64,000 nucleotides of DNA from Corylus avellana (Eukaryota; Streptophyta; Magnoliopsida; Fagales; Betulaceae), in the NCBI RefSeq assembly GCF_901000735.1, contig NC_081545.1, positions 29,727,513 through 29,791,512 on the forward strand. The letters are read 5' to 3'. Positions 8,898-18,402 of the stretch are shown piece after piece. The first letter of the stretch is position 1. Each line of letters opens with the position of its first letter. The notes below the pieces were generated by a model. The model did not search any database. It saw nothing but the letters and a program-made list of their open reading frames with translations, and was not told the origin of the DNA. The position numbers and the translations under genes were made by a program.

Positions 8898-9879
8898 TCA
8901 ATCATCATAGGAGGAATGAGGAGCCGCTGTACATCCAAGGTCAAAGGGATCTTCAGACCCACAGCAATGCCAGTATTGAAGAACTTTGCCAGAGCCAGGA
9001 GTGTCCATGGTGCCTCCTGAATATACACTCTCAAACTTCCTCTTTGTTTCTCCTGAGGGAGTAGGGGATGGAAACGGATGCAAATCAAAGCTAAATTAAA
9101 CCTCAAAAGACATACAAAAGTAAACATGTAAAATATCAAACACAAATATGTATGCTACTGACAACTATTACTGACAATGTTTCACAACAGTAGAGATTTA
9201 AATCTCAGAACTTATTATTCTTTACAGTTTGGATTGTACTGGTTTCTGTTCCCAATAAATGTGATCTATTCATGATTTTGAGAATTTACAGGAGAAAAAA
9301 TTGCACAAAAGAACAGGGAAACGGGGCCAAATAGAATTTCTACAATCAAGTTATCATTTCCTTAACGAAATTACATCACAATGAATACTTCCATACTAGT
9401 CATTTCATCAACAATTTCAAGAACTATTATAACAGTCTTTCAGCAACAAACAAATGTATGTTCAGATTCTGTTTTCGAATTCTAAAATTGTAAAAACATT
9501 CAACCACACCTGAATTTACACAATTCACAATAACATCCAAATTTCCCAAACATTTGATTTTTCAGAAATTTTTTTATACAAGAAAACGAAGAGCTAAAAG
9601 TGAAACAAATAAATTAATGAATGTCGTACCACCAAAGTGAGCAGTGTGGAAGCGGCAGGCGCGAGGGTGATTGAGGGCGGGGTCGTACTGGGTCTTGCAA
9701 TTCTTGCACGTTCTCAGGGTAACTTGGTCATTCGGTTTCGCCGAGCATCGGATTGCGCGGATCGGCGGCGACTCAACGCTCGTCTTCGCTGTTCGTATTT
9801 GCCGGAATCGAGGAACAGCCGGTGGGCTTTGATAGGAGAGTAGCAAGCGAGCCTGTGAATGAGGAAGAGCTAGAGCCAT
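8898..9879 (-). CDS. Plastid-targeted Cys/His-rich conserved protein
   Basis: Two exons: 9879-9630 (250 nt) and 9052-8898 (155 nt), giving 134 residues. The intron 9629-9053 begins GTAC and ends CTCAG, phase 1. Residues 1-46 look like a plastid transit peptide (MALALPHSQARLLLSYQSP, Ser/Arg/Pro-rich, few acidic residues). The mature part carries TCKNCKTQYDPALNHPRACR, FHTAHFGG, then YSGGTMDTPGSGK, YWHCCGSEDPFDLGC and APHSSYDD. The regular Cys and His spacing suggests a metal-binding fold. The exon join restores the conserved HFGGETKRKFESVY junction, which supports the gene model. I know this as a conserved plant protein of unknown function. A telo-box (AAACCCTA, 9894-9901) lies just upstream of the ATG. 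A duplicate of this gene became RPL22 next door. Confidence 0.88.
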
Positions 9880-9893
9880 GGGTCTCAGAGAAA

Positions 9894-9901
9894 AAACCCT
9901 A
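9894..9901. promoter_or_regulatory. Telo-box in leader of the Cys/His-rich gene
   Basis: AAACCCTA 15 bases upstream of the ATG. Telo-boxes are common in 5' regions of plant translation-related and housekeeping genes. RPL22 has one at 12940-12947 at a similar distance. Confidence 0.45.
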
Positions 9902-10479
9902 GTCCTCCCTCGCCTTTTCTTTTTTGATTTGCCTGAGAGAGAGCTTTGAGGAGCTGAAGAGTGAAGTGTGAAGAGGAACTTTAAGAAGATCCTGGTAAAT
10001 CACTAAATTCAATTTTTACGACAACTTCTAGGCCAATTTTAACTTAGATGGTTTCTGCTTGATTAATTTCAGCGGTTAAAAAAAAAAAAAAAAACTAATT
10101 TAATATGTATTATTATGAAAACTTAAAAAAATGAAAATCTTTCAAATATAATATATGCTTTGATCATAAAATTTGTATCATTTAATTCAAAATTGATCAC
10201 TAATTTAAGGACTTCAAGTTGGAATTACCGATATTCTTAGACATTTTTTTAATGATAAGGAACCCTTCAAGGCAGGGCCCTTTCGAACCCAATTTTGTCG
10301 GGTAAAATCTCAGAGACATGAGGCGTCCACAAAAATCATGTATTAAGTAATTGAAGTTCCAAGAGCCGGCCTTGTGATACTACACCAAACGAGCGATGAT
10401 TAAAGCTAATCCTCATGATTGACAAACACAATACTAGGAGTAAACAGTAAGAAATATCGGGAGCAATCCATTGATTGCT

Positions 10480-10600
10480 GAAGATTGTCAACTACACTAG
10501 TGATCAAAGGAGTGAGCAACAGTGCATCAAAGGTAAAAGGGTTTCAGACCCACAGAAATCCCAGTAATTAAGAACCCTGTCACAGTCACAGTATTCATAG
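10480..10600 (-). pseudogene. Relic of exon 2 of the duplicated Cys/His-rich gene
   Basis: Nucleotide words match exon 2 of the intact gene in the same order: GAAGATTGTCAACT, then TCAAAGGT (AAGGTCAAAGG in the intact gene), TTCAGACCCACAG, CCAGTA and AAGAAC. These correspond to 8880-9000 of the intact copy. Several indels break the frame (GGGATCTTCAGACC became GGGTTTCAGACC, for example). It lies 228-348 bases beyond the RPL22 stop codon, exactly where exon 2 of the duplicate should be, and may now be 3' UTR. Confidence 0.75.
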
Positions 10601-10827
10601 CCAATTTAAACATGAGTCACTCAAAACTCAGAAGAGTCTCATGAAAGTAGTGACAAAGGAAAAAGAAGGGTTAAATGCAATCTTCTAAAATAATTAAAAA
10701 GATATTGATAAGATTTAAAAACATAGGATTGCACTTACAATTCCTATGGAATTTACAACAGTTTGCATTTAAGTGGATATTACAAGCAGAAAACCTCAGG
10801 TTGAGATGGTTCTAAAAGTTGCATGTT

Positions 10828-12897
10828 TTACAAGCTTGAATCTTTCAACACAACAGTAATATGACAGGTGCGCCTCCTTATCGCACAAGCTCTTCCTCGA
10901 GCTTGAGGTCTAGGCTTTTTCCTCGTGGCACCCTCATTAACATAAGCTGTACTAACTATTAAGTTCGCTTGGTCCAAACCCAAATTGTTACTAGCATTTG
11001 CAGCAGCAGAATAAATTAATTTAAGAATCGGATCACATGCTCGGTAAGGCATGAGTTCTAGTATCATAAGTGATTCCTCGTACGAACGTCCCCGTATCTG
11101 ATCAATTACCCTTCGTGCTTTGTTAGCAGACATATGTATGTGTCGAGCAATTGCATATGCTTCTGCAGAACCGCCCTGCTTAGTGTTCTTTGTTGTCACC
11201 GTCCCTGCAGTGTTAAATAATCACATTAAACTATTTTGTTCATAAGTGCATCAACTTTTGTAACTAATAAGTTTCTCCATTCCATTTCCATTAGATTTAT
11301 AATACACAACAACATGAATAAAGTAACATGTCAACAAACTGAAAAATATGAATCATGACTTCAACATTCTCAGAAATGCATTCTGTATATATCAGCATAC
11401 AGCCATAAATATCTCTTGTAGTAAACAAAATCCAACGTTTTTGTTTTTGTTCCATTTCTCACTGAAAAGCTTCTAAGTAGTAAGTTCATCCTCCCATTAT
11501 TTGGAAAGATTTTTAAGCAACAACCAAAAGAAGTGTCATTACTTCAAATTTTGCAGACTTCCACCAGCATCTAAGTTACAAATGAGTTTTTGACCCCATC
11601 AATGGCTTTCTTTTATTATGATTATTGTTATTTTTAATAGACTATAACTTGCTTTTATTGCAGGTAATTTGTTTGATGTCACAGCATTAGAAAGCACAAG
11701 AGTCCAATAAGCAAGTGGATACAGATTAATGCTAAGTTGGCTCAGGAAAGTGTTGGAAGATAGCAGTCAATAAATTAAAATTTGAAGAGAACTTCACATG
11801 ATCTAAGCCCTTTAAACACTGCATTCAAATTTTGATAAGGGATTTCAATTTTTACATTTTGATAAGGGATTTCAATTTTTATGTAGTGTGCCTCGGAAAT
11901 CACCCTTTCAGTGACTTCTATAAAAAATTTTTCCTCAACACGAACCAGGACTCATTCAGGAAATCAAAGAGAAAAAAGATAATGAACACCTGTTGGCCAC
12001 ATGTATGAATTAGGGTACTTACCAATATGCAGGTTCTTCATCTAATATCTCCAATGCTAAGAACCTAGGAGCCATTTTCCTTCGTTTTATAACAACAAAG
12101 GAAAAGCATCTGCGCTATGACTCTAAAACGACTAATAAATTTGAAATTTCCCTAAAATCACTTATAGAGCCTAGTTTACATAGTTAGTAAGTAATGTGGG
12201 ACTTAACACCCATAAATATCTTTATAAACCACTCTATGCAGGATACTCATCTTGCTAAAATGGGACTGGGGTGTTACAATTAATCGTTGCCGCTTCATAT
12301 ATTTGTCCAGCCGCTAAGGACTGATGAACAATTAATTACTCAGCATTTGTATTTTATCTCTTTCTGTATCTGCTTGATAATTGATTAGAGATAGTCAGAA
12401 ATTACCCATCTTTTTGTCAATTTTGGCACATGTACATCCAGTTTGATATATACACCTTCTCTCGCATACACCCATTGGTTTACAAAATATCATATATAGC
12501 AGAATACATACAATGTAAATTATCACAACTTCATTTCCCAACTGAACACAAATGAAGCACCAAAATTCTCAGTAATCAAAACATAAACATACAAACTCAA
12601 ATAAAATCTCAAGCCTTAGCAAATTGACAAGGGCTGAGGGGGGGTACCTTCAGATTCAGCAGTCAGAGTGCCGCTAGCGGTAGCGCGAGTGAGCACAGGG
12701 CCGTATTGGGTCTTGGAATCCCAGCAAGTTTTGAGGGCTACTTGGTCACTAGGCTTCGCCGGGAAGCTAATGGCCGAGAATCCCAGCGACCTTATGCCCG
12801 TCTCCGACGTGGGAGCTCGATGCAATGGCTGAGTCATCCGTGGGGTTTGATGGTAGAACGGCAAACGAGCCAGCGGATGAGGAAGCGTGAGAGCCAT
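10828..12897 (-). CDS. RPL22: Nuclear-encoded plastid ribosomal protein L22 (uL22)
   Basis: Two exons: 12897-12648 (250 nt, leader) and 11204-10828 (377 nt), intron 12647-11205 with GTACC start and CTGCAG end, phase 1. The product has 208 residues. Residues 85-208 are plastid-type L22: [60 protein letters not shown] and VVLKD. The protein lines the exit tunnel of the 50S plastid ribosome. Exon 2 has no ATG upstream of the L22 core, so it needs exon 1. Exon 1 aligns without gaps to exon 1 of the gene at 8898-9879 (about 35 of 84 residues identical, both exactly 250 nt, same phase, same GTAC donor), but has lost most Cys/His ligands, as expected if it now serves only as a transit peptide. A telo-box (12940-12947) lies upstream. 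Confidence 0.92.
12050..12280 (-). mobile_element. LTR-like fragment in the RPL22 intron
   Basis: Read on the minus strand, the segment starts GTAACACCCCAGTCCCATTT at about 12278, a terminus typical of plant LTRs, and passes GTTAAGTCCCACATTACTT. No matching far end or second LTR was found, so the extent is approximate and the element is probably partial. Confidence 0.35.
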
Positions 12898-12939
12898 GGC
12901 CCAGCTGAGCGGAGCTGTGAGCGTGAGCTATGGCAGGGA

Positions 12940-12947
12940 TAGGGTTT
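12940..12947 (-). promoter_or_regulatory. Telo-box upstream of RPL22
   Basis: AAACCCTA on the minus strand, about 45 bases upstream of the ATG at 12897. Telo-boxes are typical of plant ribosomal-protein promoters. The neighbouring parental gene has one too, so it may have been inherited in the duplication. Confidence 0.45.
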
Positions 12948-13159
12948 GGAGGATGGGGGACCTGAAATGAAGTGTCAGATAACAGTCTACAGAAAAAAGT
13001 AACGGCTCAGTGGATAAAGGAGTGGGTTCGGGTTCTGAATTGGGCTGGTGGGTTATGGATCGGACTTTGTCAGTTAAAGTTGGGCTAGCCTTTTGATTGG
13101 AGTGACACCGTTTTGACTAAGATCCGAATTAATCCAAATGTTGTGATTATGTAATACTA

Positions 13160-13320
13160 ATGGTGGATCCATCACTAAATACTCAATTCATACTACTCTT
13201 ATTTTATTGGGTTGATATGTCAATGCCCATCAATTTTTTTTTTCTTTTTAAATAATAATGGATCCGATGGTTGATGAGCACTTTCACATCTATCCAATAA
13301 AATGAAAGTGAATTGAGAGT
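13160..13320. repeat. Imperfect inverted repeat, MITE-like
   Basis: The arm ACTCAATTCATACTACTC...ATTTTATTGG (13181-13213) pairs with the reverse complement of 13291-13320, which reads ACTCTCAATTCACTTTC...ATTTTATTGG. The GATGG/CCATC words nearer the centre continue the pairing. No target-site duplication was identified. Confidence 0.45.
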
Positions 13321-14030
13321 TATATATATAACTTTACTGTTAGTTTCTTTGCTCGTAAACGAGTATTTTAATTGTCCATTGCACCTATTATAGGCAAAAT
13401 GCCTTCCATAGAGTTATGGTGAGGCTTTGGCTTGAATCTACTCGAGGAGTGTTTATGATTCTCGTGTTTCATACGAAATCATTTAGACAAGTAATGCTAT
13501 GTAGCATGCTTCGATCCTACCACTATTTTTAAATACGTGGCATTATCAATTCATTCTTAAATTAATCTTACTTAAAAAGGAAACAAATGTAATCATGGAT
13601 TAACAATACCATATAGCATAGTAAGATAGGAGTAATGCTATAAGTAAGACTAGAGTCTTCCTTCAATCATTCCAATGTGATATGATTTTTAAAATTACCA
13701 ATAATTTTTTTTTAAGAAAAAAACCCATAAGGATATTTTTGTCTTATTTAACAAATTTTATAGTCATTTTTATCTTTCTGGTAGCAGAGGATACAAGTTT
13801 GTTGTAGTTTGAGAAAACATTATGTGATTTGAAAGTTTAATGAGACTTTACAAATTGAGAAAGTCTAAACAGACTAAACAGGTGGCACGTTGAATGGTAC
13901 GGGACTTTTCAAAAAATTAAGAACTAATAATTTTTTTAAACTAACAAAACGAACAAACTTACATCTGCTTCACAATGCCTCTCGCTGACTCTCTCTGTCT
14001 CTCTCTCTGACTCTCTACAACTGACTCCCC
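13321..14030. other. Promoter-side intergenic region of EAF
   Basis: No gene. AT-rich, ending in a pyrimidine-rich CT tract (about 13980-14030) directly before the EAF start, probably its 5' leader. Confidence 0.5.
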
Positions 14031-14069
14031 AAATCCCTAGAGTTTGAATTGGTTCCACAGGACAAAAAA

Positions 14070-17000
14070 ATGGCAAAGAGCAGCAACAAAGAGGAGCCCA
14101 GCACTGCTCCACAGCCAGAGAGGTGGTACAACCTAGCCCTAGGACCTTCTTTCAAGGATCACCATCCCTCTTCCAAGTTTTGCACTTTACGTTGTAAGTC
14201 CCTCCATTTTCAATCAAACCCATTTCCTGGGTTCTATATTGTTTCCGAGAAAGCTGTGTAGAAAGAAAGGGAGACAAGAAAACTTTTTGGTGTTTTATGT
14301 TTGTTTAAGTTGCTTTGGGTTCAGAGTTCTGGGAAAAATTTGACTCAAAATTAACTCAGTTGGACCGAATAATTTATTAAACCTAAAAGTTTGAAAAAAT
14401 TTAGATGTTAATTGCGATTGTGTTATGCTGAGTTTTTTTTGGTAAGAAAATTTTATAGTGAGATAAATGAGGAAGACTTTTTTTTTTTGATGAATAAAGA
14501 GGAAGACTTTGAATGTCAGATGAGCCAGGTTTATTATAAGATTAGTGCTTATTATTATTATTATTTTGAAACAGATTTAAGTTCAAATAAATAGTGGTTT
14601 TGTCATGAAACCGATTTTTTTTTTTTTTTGGATCTGTTTGGTTGAGAAGGGAAGGAGGTGAGAAAAAGAAAAAACTTCGGATTTGATAGAAACTTCAGGT
14701 AAAACTTACCTTAAAACCCGGATTACAAGGGAAGGGTTCCCTAGAGCTTATATACACATAGTTAAGATTGCATTTAAGCCTTGTGGGAGACTTAGGATCG
14801 TAACATACCATCACACTCAATAACTGACATCCTCGGCAGTCCACTCTATTGGTACTGATCCGATGGTAGCCTTTTCTCTTTTGACGGCTCTACTCAGTAT
14901 TTAATGACTTAATATTATGTCCATATATAGTGTCAAGACATTTTAAGACAATTTAATTTAACCTACAGGGCACCCTCTCCCTGACTCTGCAACCCATTTG
15001 ATCTCATAATCGACGAACTGCGTCCAATTTCATACTTGATGGGATGATTCTCTCTAATTCAAAATGATACAAACTTCAAGTAGAATTCACCATTGAAAAC
15101 CGTCTTACAAATGGAAAGTACTAAAGAGCTTATATACACTAATACACATAATTAAGATTACACTTAAGTCATGTGGGACACTTAAAATCGTAATAGGATT
15201 CTTACAATTATTGCTGATTATAGTCTTGGGGACAGAAAATCTCTACTGAACTGTGCCTAATTGCTCTGCAAAGATGTAATTTGGTTGATGTATAATATAC
15301 AAATGTATACATCTTTTATCAATTGCTTGTACTCTTTCAATAATCAGCTTCTATATATGAAAGGGTGTAAAAAGATATTGTCCTCACTTGTGTGTTTACC
15401 CAGATGAATTTAAACCAGCTTCAATTGATAAGAACCAATCCGGGTCACTCCATAAGAACAAGGACAACAGAGTTACAGTGGAATTTCACAATAACCAACA
15501 TGGGAAGCCCAAAGTGAGCTTTGAAGGTATAAGTGAGGATTACAAGGAGAATGATGCGGTCTTGTTCTTTGACGGTCAGACCTTTCGGTTGGAGCGGTTG
15601 CACAGGGCAGTGAAGCGGTTGAGGCATGTTCGGCTGCCTGGTGAGTCTGCAGCTGCAGCTACCTCAGCCCCAACTGCTTTGGTTGGAGCAGCTGCAGAAT
15701 CTTATTCACCACCACTGGATAAAGGGGCAAAAGTTCAGTCTTTGAACAAAGGCACGGTTCATCAAGTACCAGTGAGTTTTCTTTGGTTTTGCAATTCCTT
15801 ATATCTCTTTCAAGGATAAAAACATCAAAAGAGCAAATAATCATCAGGTGAACTCTTTTATCAAAAGATGCAAATAGAAAAATCATCATTTTTATTTTGC
15901 ATTGCTAGGGCTTGCATATACTAAACTTACTAGATAATGGTATTTTTGAAGTGCATATCTAAGCTCTTTCAATCTAAATAGCTTAGACCATTTAGACCAT
16001 AGCAGACACGTAAAAAATGCTGGAAAACAAACCAGTTGCTCATGAACAACTCAGTTTGGTTTTTAAGACTTCTGTTTTAGATCATCGTTCACCACATGAG
16101 TACTGTGTTACAACTTAAAAGAAAATGTCAAAAAAATCCATCTTTATTTCGTGCTCTACAATCATTATCACTGTTTAAGTGTATTGAATTAGTTTGTAAA
16201 TGTTTAAAACATGTTTGGTGGCTAATATGCATAAACAGAGGTAGGAGTAGAGGTTTTTAAAGAAAAAATTATATTAAATTAATTTGGTTAACCAGCTTAA
16301 CAAAGCTCATAACATACTCCAGCTCGTTCAGGAAACTACTGAACCGAGTTTGAACATAATAATTACGCTCGATCTTGAGCTAAAATTCAGTTTGGGCTTG
16401 ATGAAGAGTTGACGAACCAAGTTTGAACACATCAATGCGACATCTGGTTCATTTGTGATGAGGGAAGGAAGGTTGAAAAAGTTAGATGCAGTTGCTTGGC
16501 ATTGTAATCCTTCTGTTTTTGTGAGTTCCTCTTCAATTCTATTAATGAGCTAAATTTCTTCTTTTATGTCATGTACAGGCTGAGTTTGAACGAATTGATG
16601 TTGGCAACTCAGAGTGCTTAGGTATTTCTTTATTTCTTTTATTTTCCCTCCTTATTTTCATATTTTGCCTGGATAAAATTTCAAGTGCTGTAGGCTAGAA
16701 AATGATCTATTTCTTTTGCATGCATAAAATTAAGGTTTAAGATTTTTGTAGATTGGTTTAGGGGAATTGGGAATTGCTGGAAAGTGCTTTTAAATGGAAA
16801 GGGGGTTTGGAGCTCTATTGTGAAAGCTCAATTTTGTTCAAGATGGCAAAACAATTAAGTTGAAAATTTTGAAACTTCAGTCAACTCTGGCCTTACTTTA
16901 TGCCAAGTGTTTTTGCATGCAAATGAGAGTTTGAAATAGAAAAAATCAATCATTGTATTTGTATGTCATTTGAAACTCACATTGAATATGAAATTTAAAA

Positions 17001-17974
17001 CATTTTGCAAGCAGAATTTTGATTGCTTAAGATCCCAGTGACAACATTTTTTTTTTTTTTTTTTTTAATTCTTGTTTATTCTTGCACAGACACACAAGGC
17101 AGCCATCCATCCACACACATACACATTCTCTACCATTTTTTGTCTTCATGCCCAAAGGTGCAGAACCTAACACTTATTATCTCTTCCTGCCTTTATATTT
17201 CAAATCAAACTTTTTTGTTGTTGTAAATAATGGATGTATGAAAATAAATCAATTTATCTACAAATCAGTTTGCAACTGAAAATGCAACCCTTTGCTAACG
17301 TGAATCTTTAGCACTGAGTAATTTTATTGCATCAAATGGCTTCTTTTTTCTGCATTAATTACCCTTTTTGACTGTTTTCTGTCTTCTTAAGTAAACATGG
17401 ATATGTTTTCTCATTTATGTTAAAATGACCAACTTATTATCCTCCTGACCCAGGTGCGAAAGCTAAAAATGTGAAGGATGTGGATTATCCACCTTCACAT
17501 CCAAATCCATCAACTTCGTCACCAGACTCCAAGGATTGTGAACTGGAGGAACATTTAGATATAATAAATGGTGACTCCGAGGATTGTGAACTGGAGGAAC
17601 ATTTAGATATAATAAATGATGATGATGATGATGATGATGATGGCTGTGGAACAGCTGAGAAAGAAAATATTACTAAACGGGAATTCAACACGGGTTTTGA
17701 TATTAACTTACCGCATCCAGCTGACATGGATGATGAGATTGCTGAAGTAGATGTCAATGATGATGAAACAGATAAGGGCCCTAATGCTGCAGAAGCCCTT
17801 AGAGCTCAGGTGAATGCTGAGGCGAGAGAGGAGCAGACTTCGAGTGCCAGCAGTAGCAGTGGGAGTGACAGTAGCGGGACTGAAAGTGGGAGCAAGAGCG
17901 GGAGCGGAAGCAGAAGCAGTAGTAGCAGCAGTGATAGTGAAAGCAGTGATGGTGACTCTGTCAACTCAATCTAG
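14070..17974 (+). CDS. EAF: ELL-associated factor (EAF) family protein, complete model
   Basis: Four exons: 14070-14193, 15404-15771, 16579-16621 and 17454-17974, all GT-AG and in phase, giving 351 residues. Residues 13-130 form the EAF domain: RWYNLALGPSFKDHH, CTLRYEFKPASIDK, DNRVTVEFHNNQHGK, VSFEGISEDYKENDAVLFFD, GQTFRLERLHRAVKRLRHVR. EAF proteins pair with ELL to stimulate RNA polymerase II elongation in the nucleus. The C-terminal 170 residues are acidic and then Ser-rich (GSDSSGTESGSKSGSGSRS), as in other EAFs and likely an activation region. The last exon holds a tandem DCELEEHLDIIN duplication and a run of eight Asp. This model uses the exons before the assembly gap; a second set of exons 2-4 follows the gap. 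Confidence 0.92.
14685..15200. repeat. Diverged direct repeats in EAF intron 1 (LTR/TRIM-like remnant)
   Basis: About 14692-14802 and 15070-15200 share the order ACTTCA, ACC..TTACAA, AGAGCTTATATACAC, ACATA.TTAAGATT, TTAAG.C.TGTGGGA.ACTTA and ATCGTAA. Both are in direct orientation, separated by about 260 bases. This would fit two ageing short LTRs. No primer-binding site was recognised, so the class is uncertain. Confidence 0.45.
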
Positions 17975-18302
17975 TATGAACCAAGTGGATCACCTTGGAA
18001 CTAATTTCTGTAACCTTGGTTGACATAATGTGGTTTTTGCATGGTCAAGAGCTTATTGAATTGAACATTGAGGCAAAAGAGTGGGAATGCGTCTCCTGGA
18101 TCTAAACTTGACAGAGCTTTTATAAATGACTGTATGCTGAACACATTCTCTGGTTCTGGGTTGGCCATGTGAAGGTGACACCAGCTCTGGGAGTCGAAGT
18201 CTAGGAGCATTTCCAATTTCTACAAAAACGGAGCTTAAGTTTCTTGTTCTCTTTCCATTTCAGAGAAAAAGCAACATTGCAAACCAAGCTTGGCTCTAAG
18301 GA
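14716..18302. repeat. Left copy of 3.6-kb direct duplication next to the gap
   Basis: Nearly identical to 18403-21982, from ACCCGGATTACAAG in EAF intron 1 through exons 2-4 into the 3' UTR at GGCTCTAAGGA. This copy ends exactly at the first N. The first kilobase shows about ten single-base differences, roughly one percent, plus small indels elsewhere. Confidence 0.95.
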
Positions 18303-18402
18303 NNNNNNNNNNNNNNNNNNNNNNNNNNNNNNNNNNNNNNNNNNNNNNNNNNNNNNNNNNNNNNNNNNNNNNNNNNNNNNNNNNNNNNNNNNNNNNNNNN
18401 NN
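18303..18402. other. Assembly gap of exactly 100 N
   Basis: A run of 100 N, the conventional placeholder for a scaffold join of unknown size. It separates two near-identical copies of EAF exons 2-4. Confidence 0.99.

Noticed and set aside
12706..12942. 78-residue plus-strand frame over the RPL22 leader exon
   Set aside because: Antisense shadow of a conserved exon; no family character.
17485..17757. 90-residue minus-strand Ser-rich frame, repeated at 21168-21437
   Set aside because: Antisense shadow of the acidic EAF exon 4.
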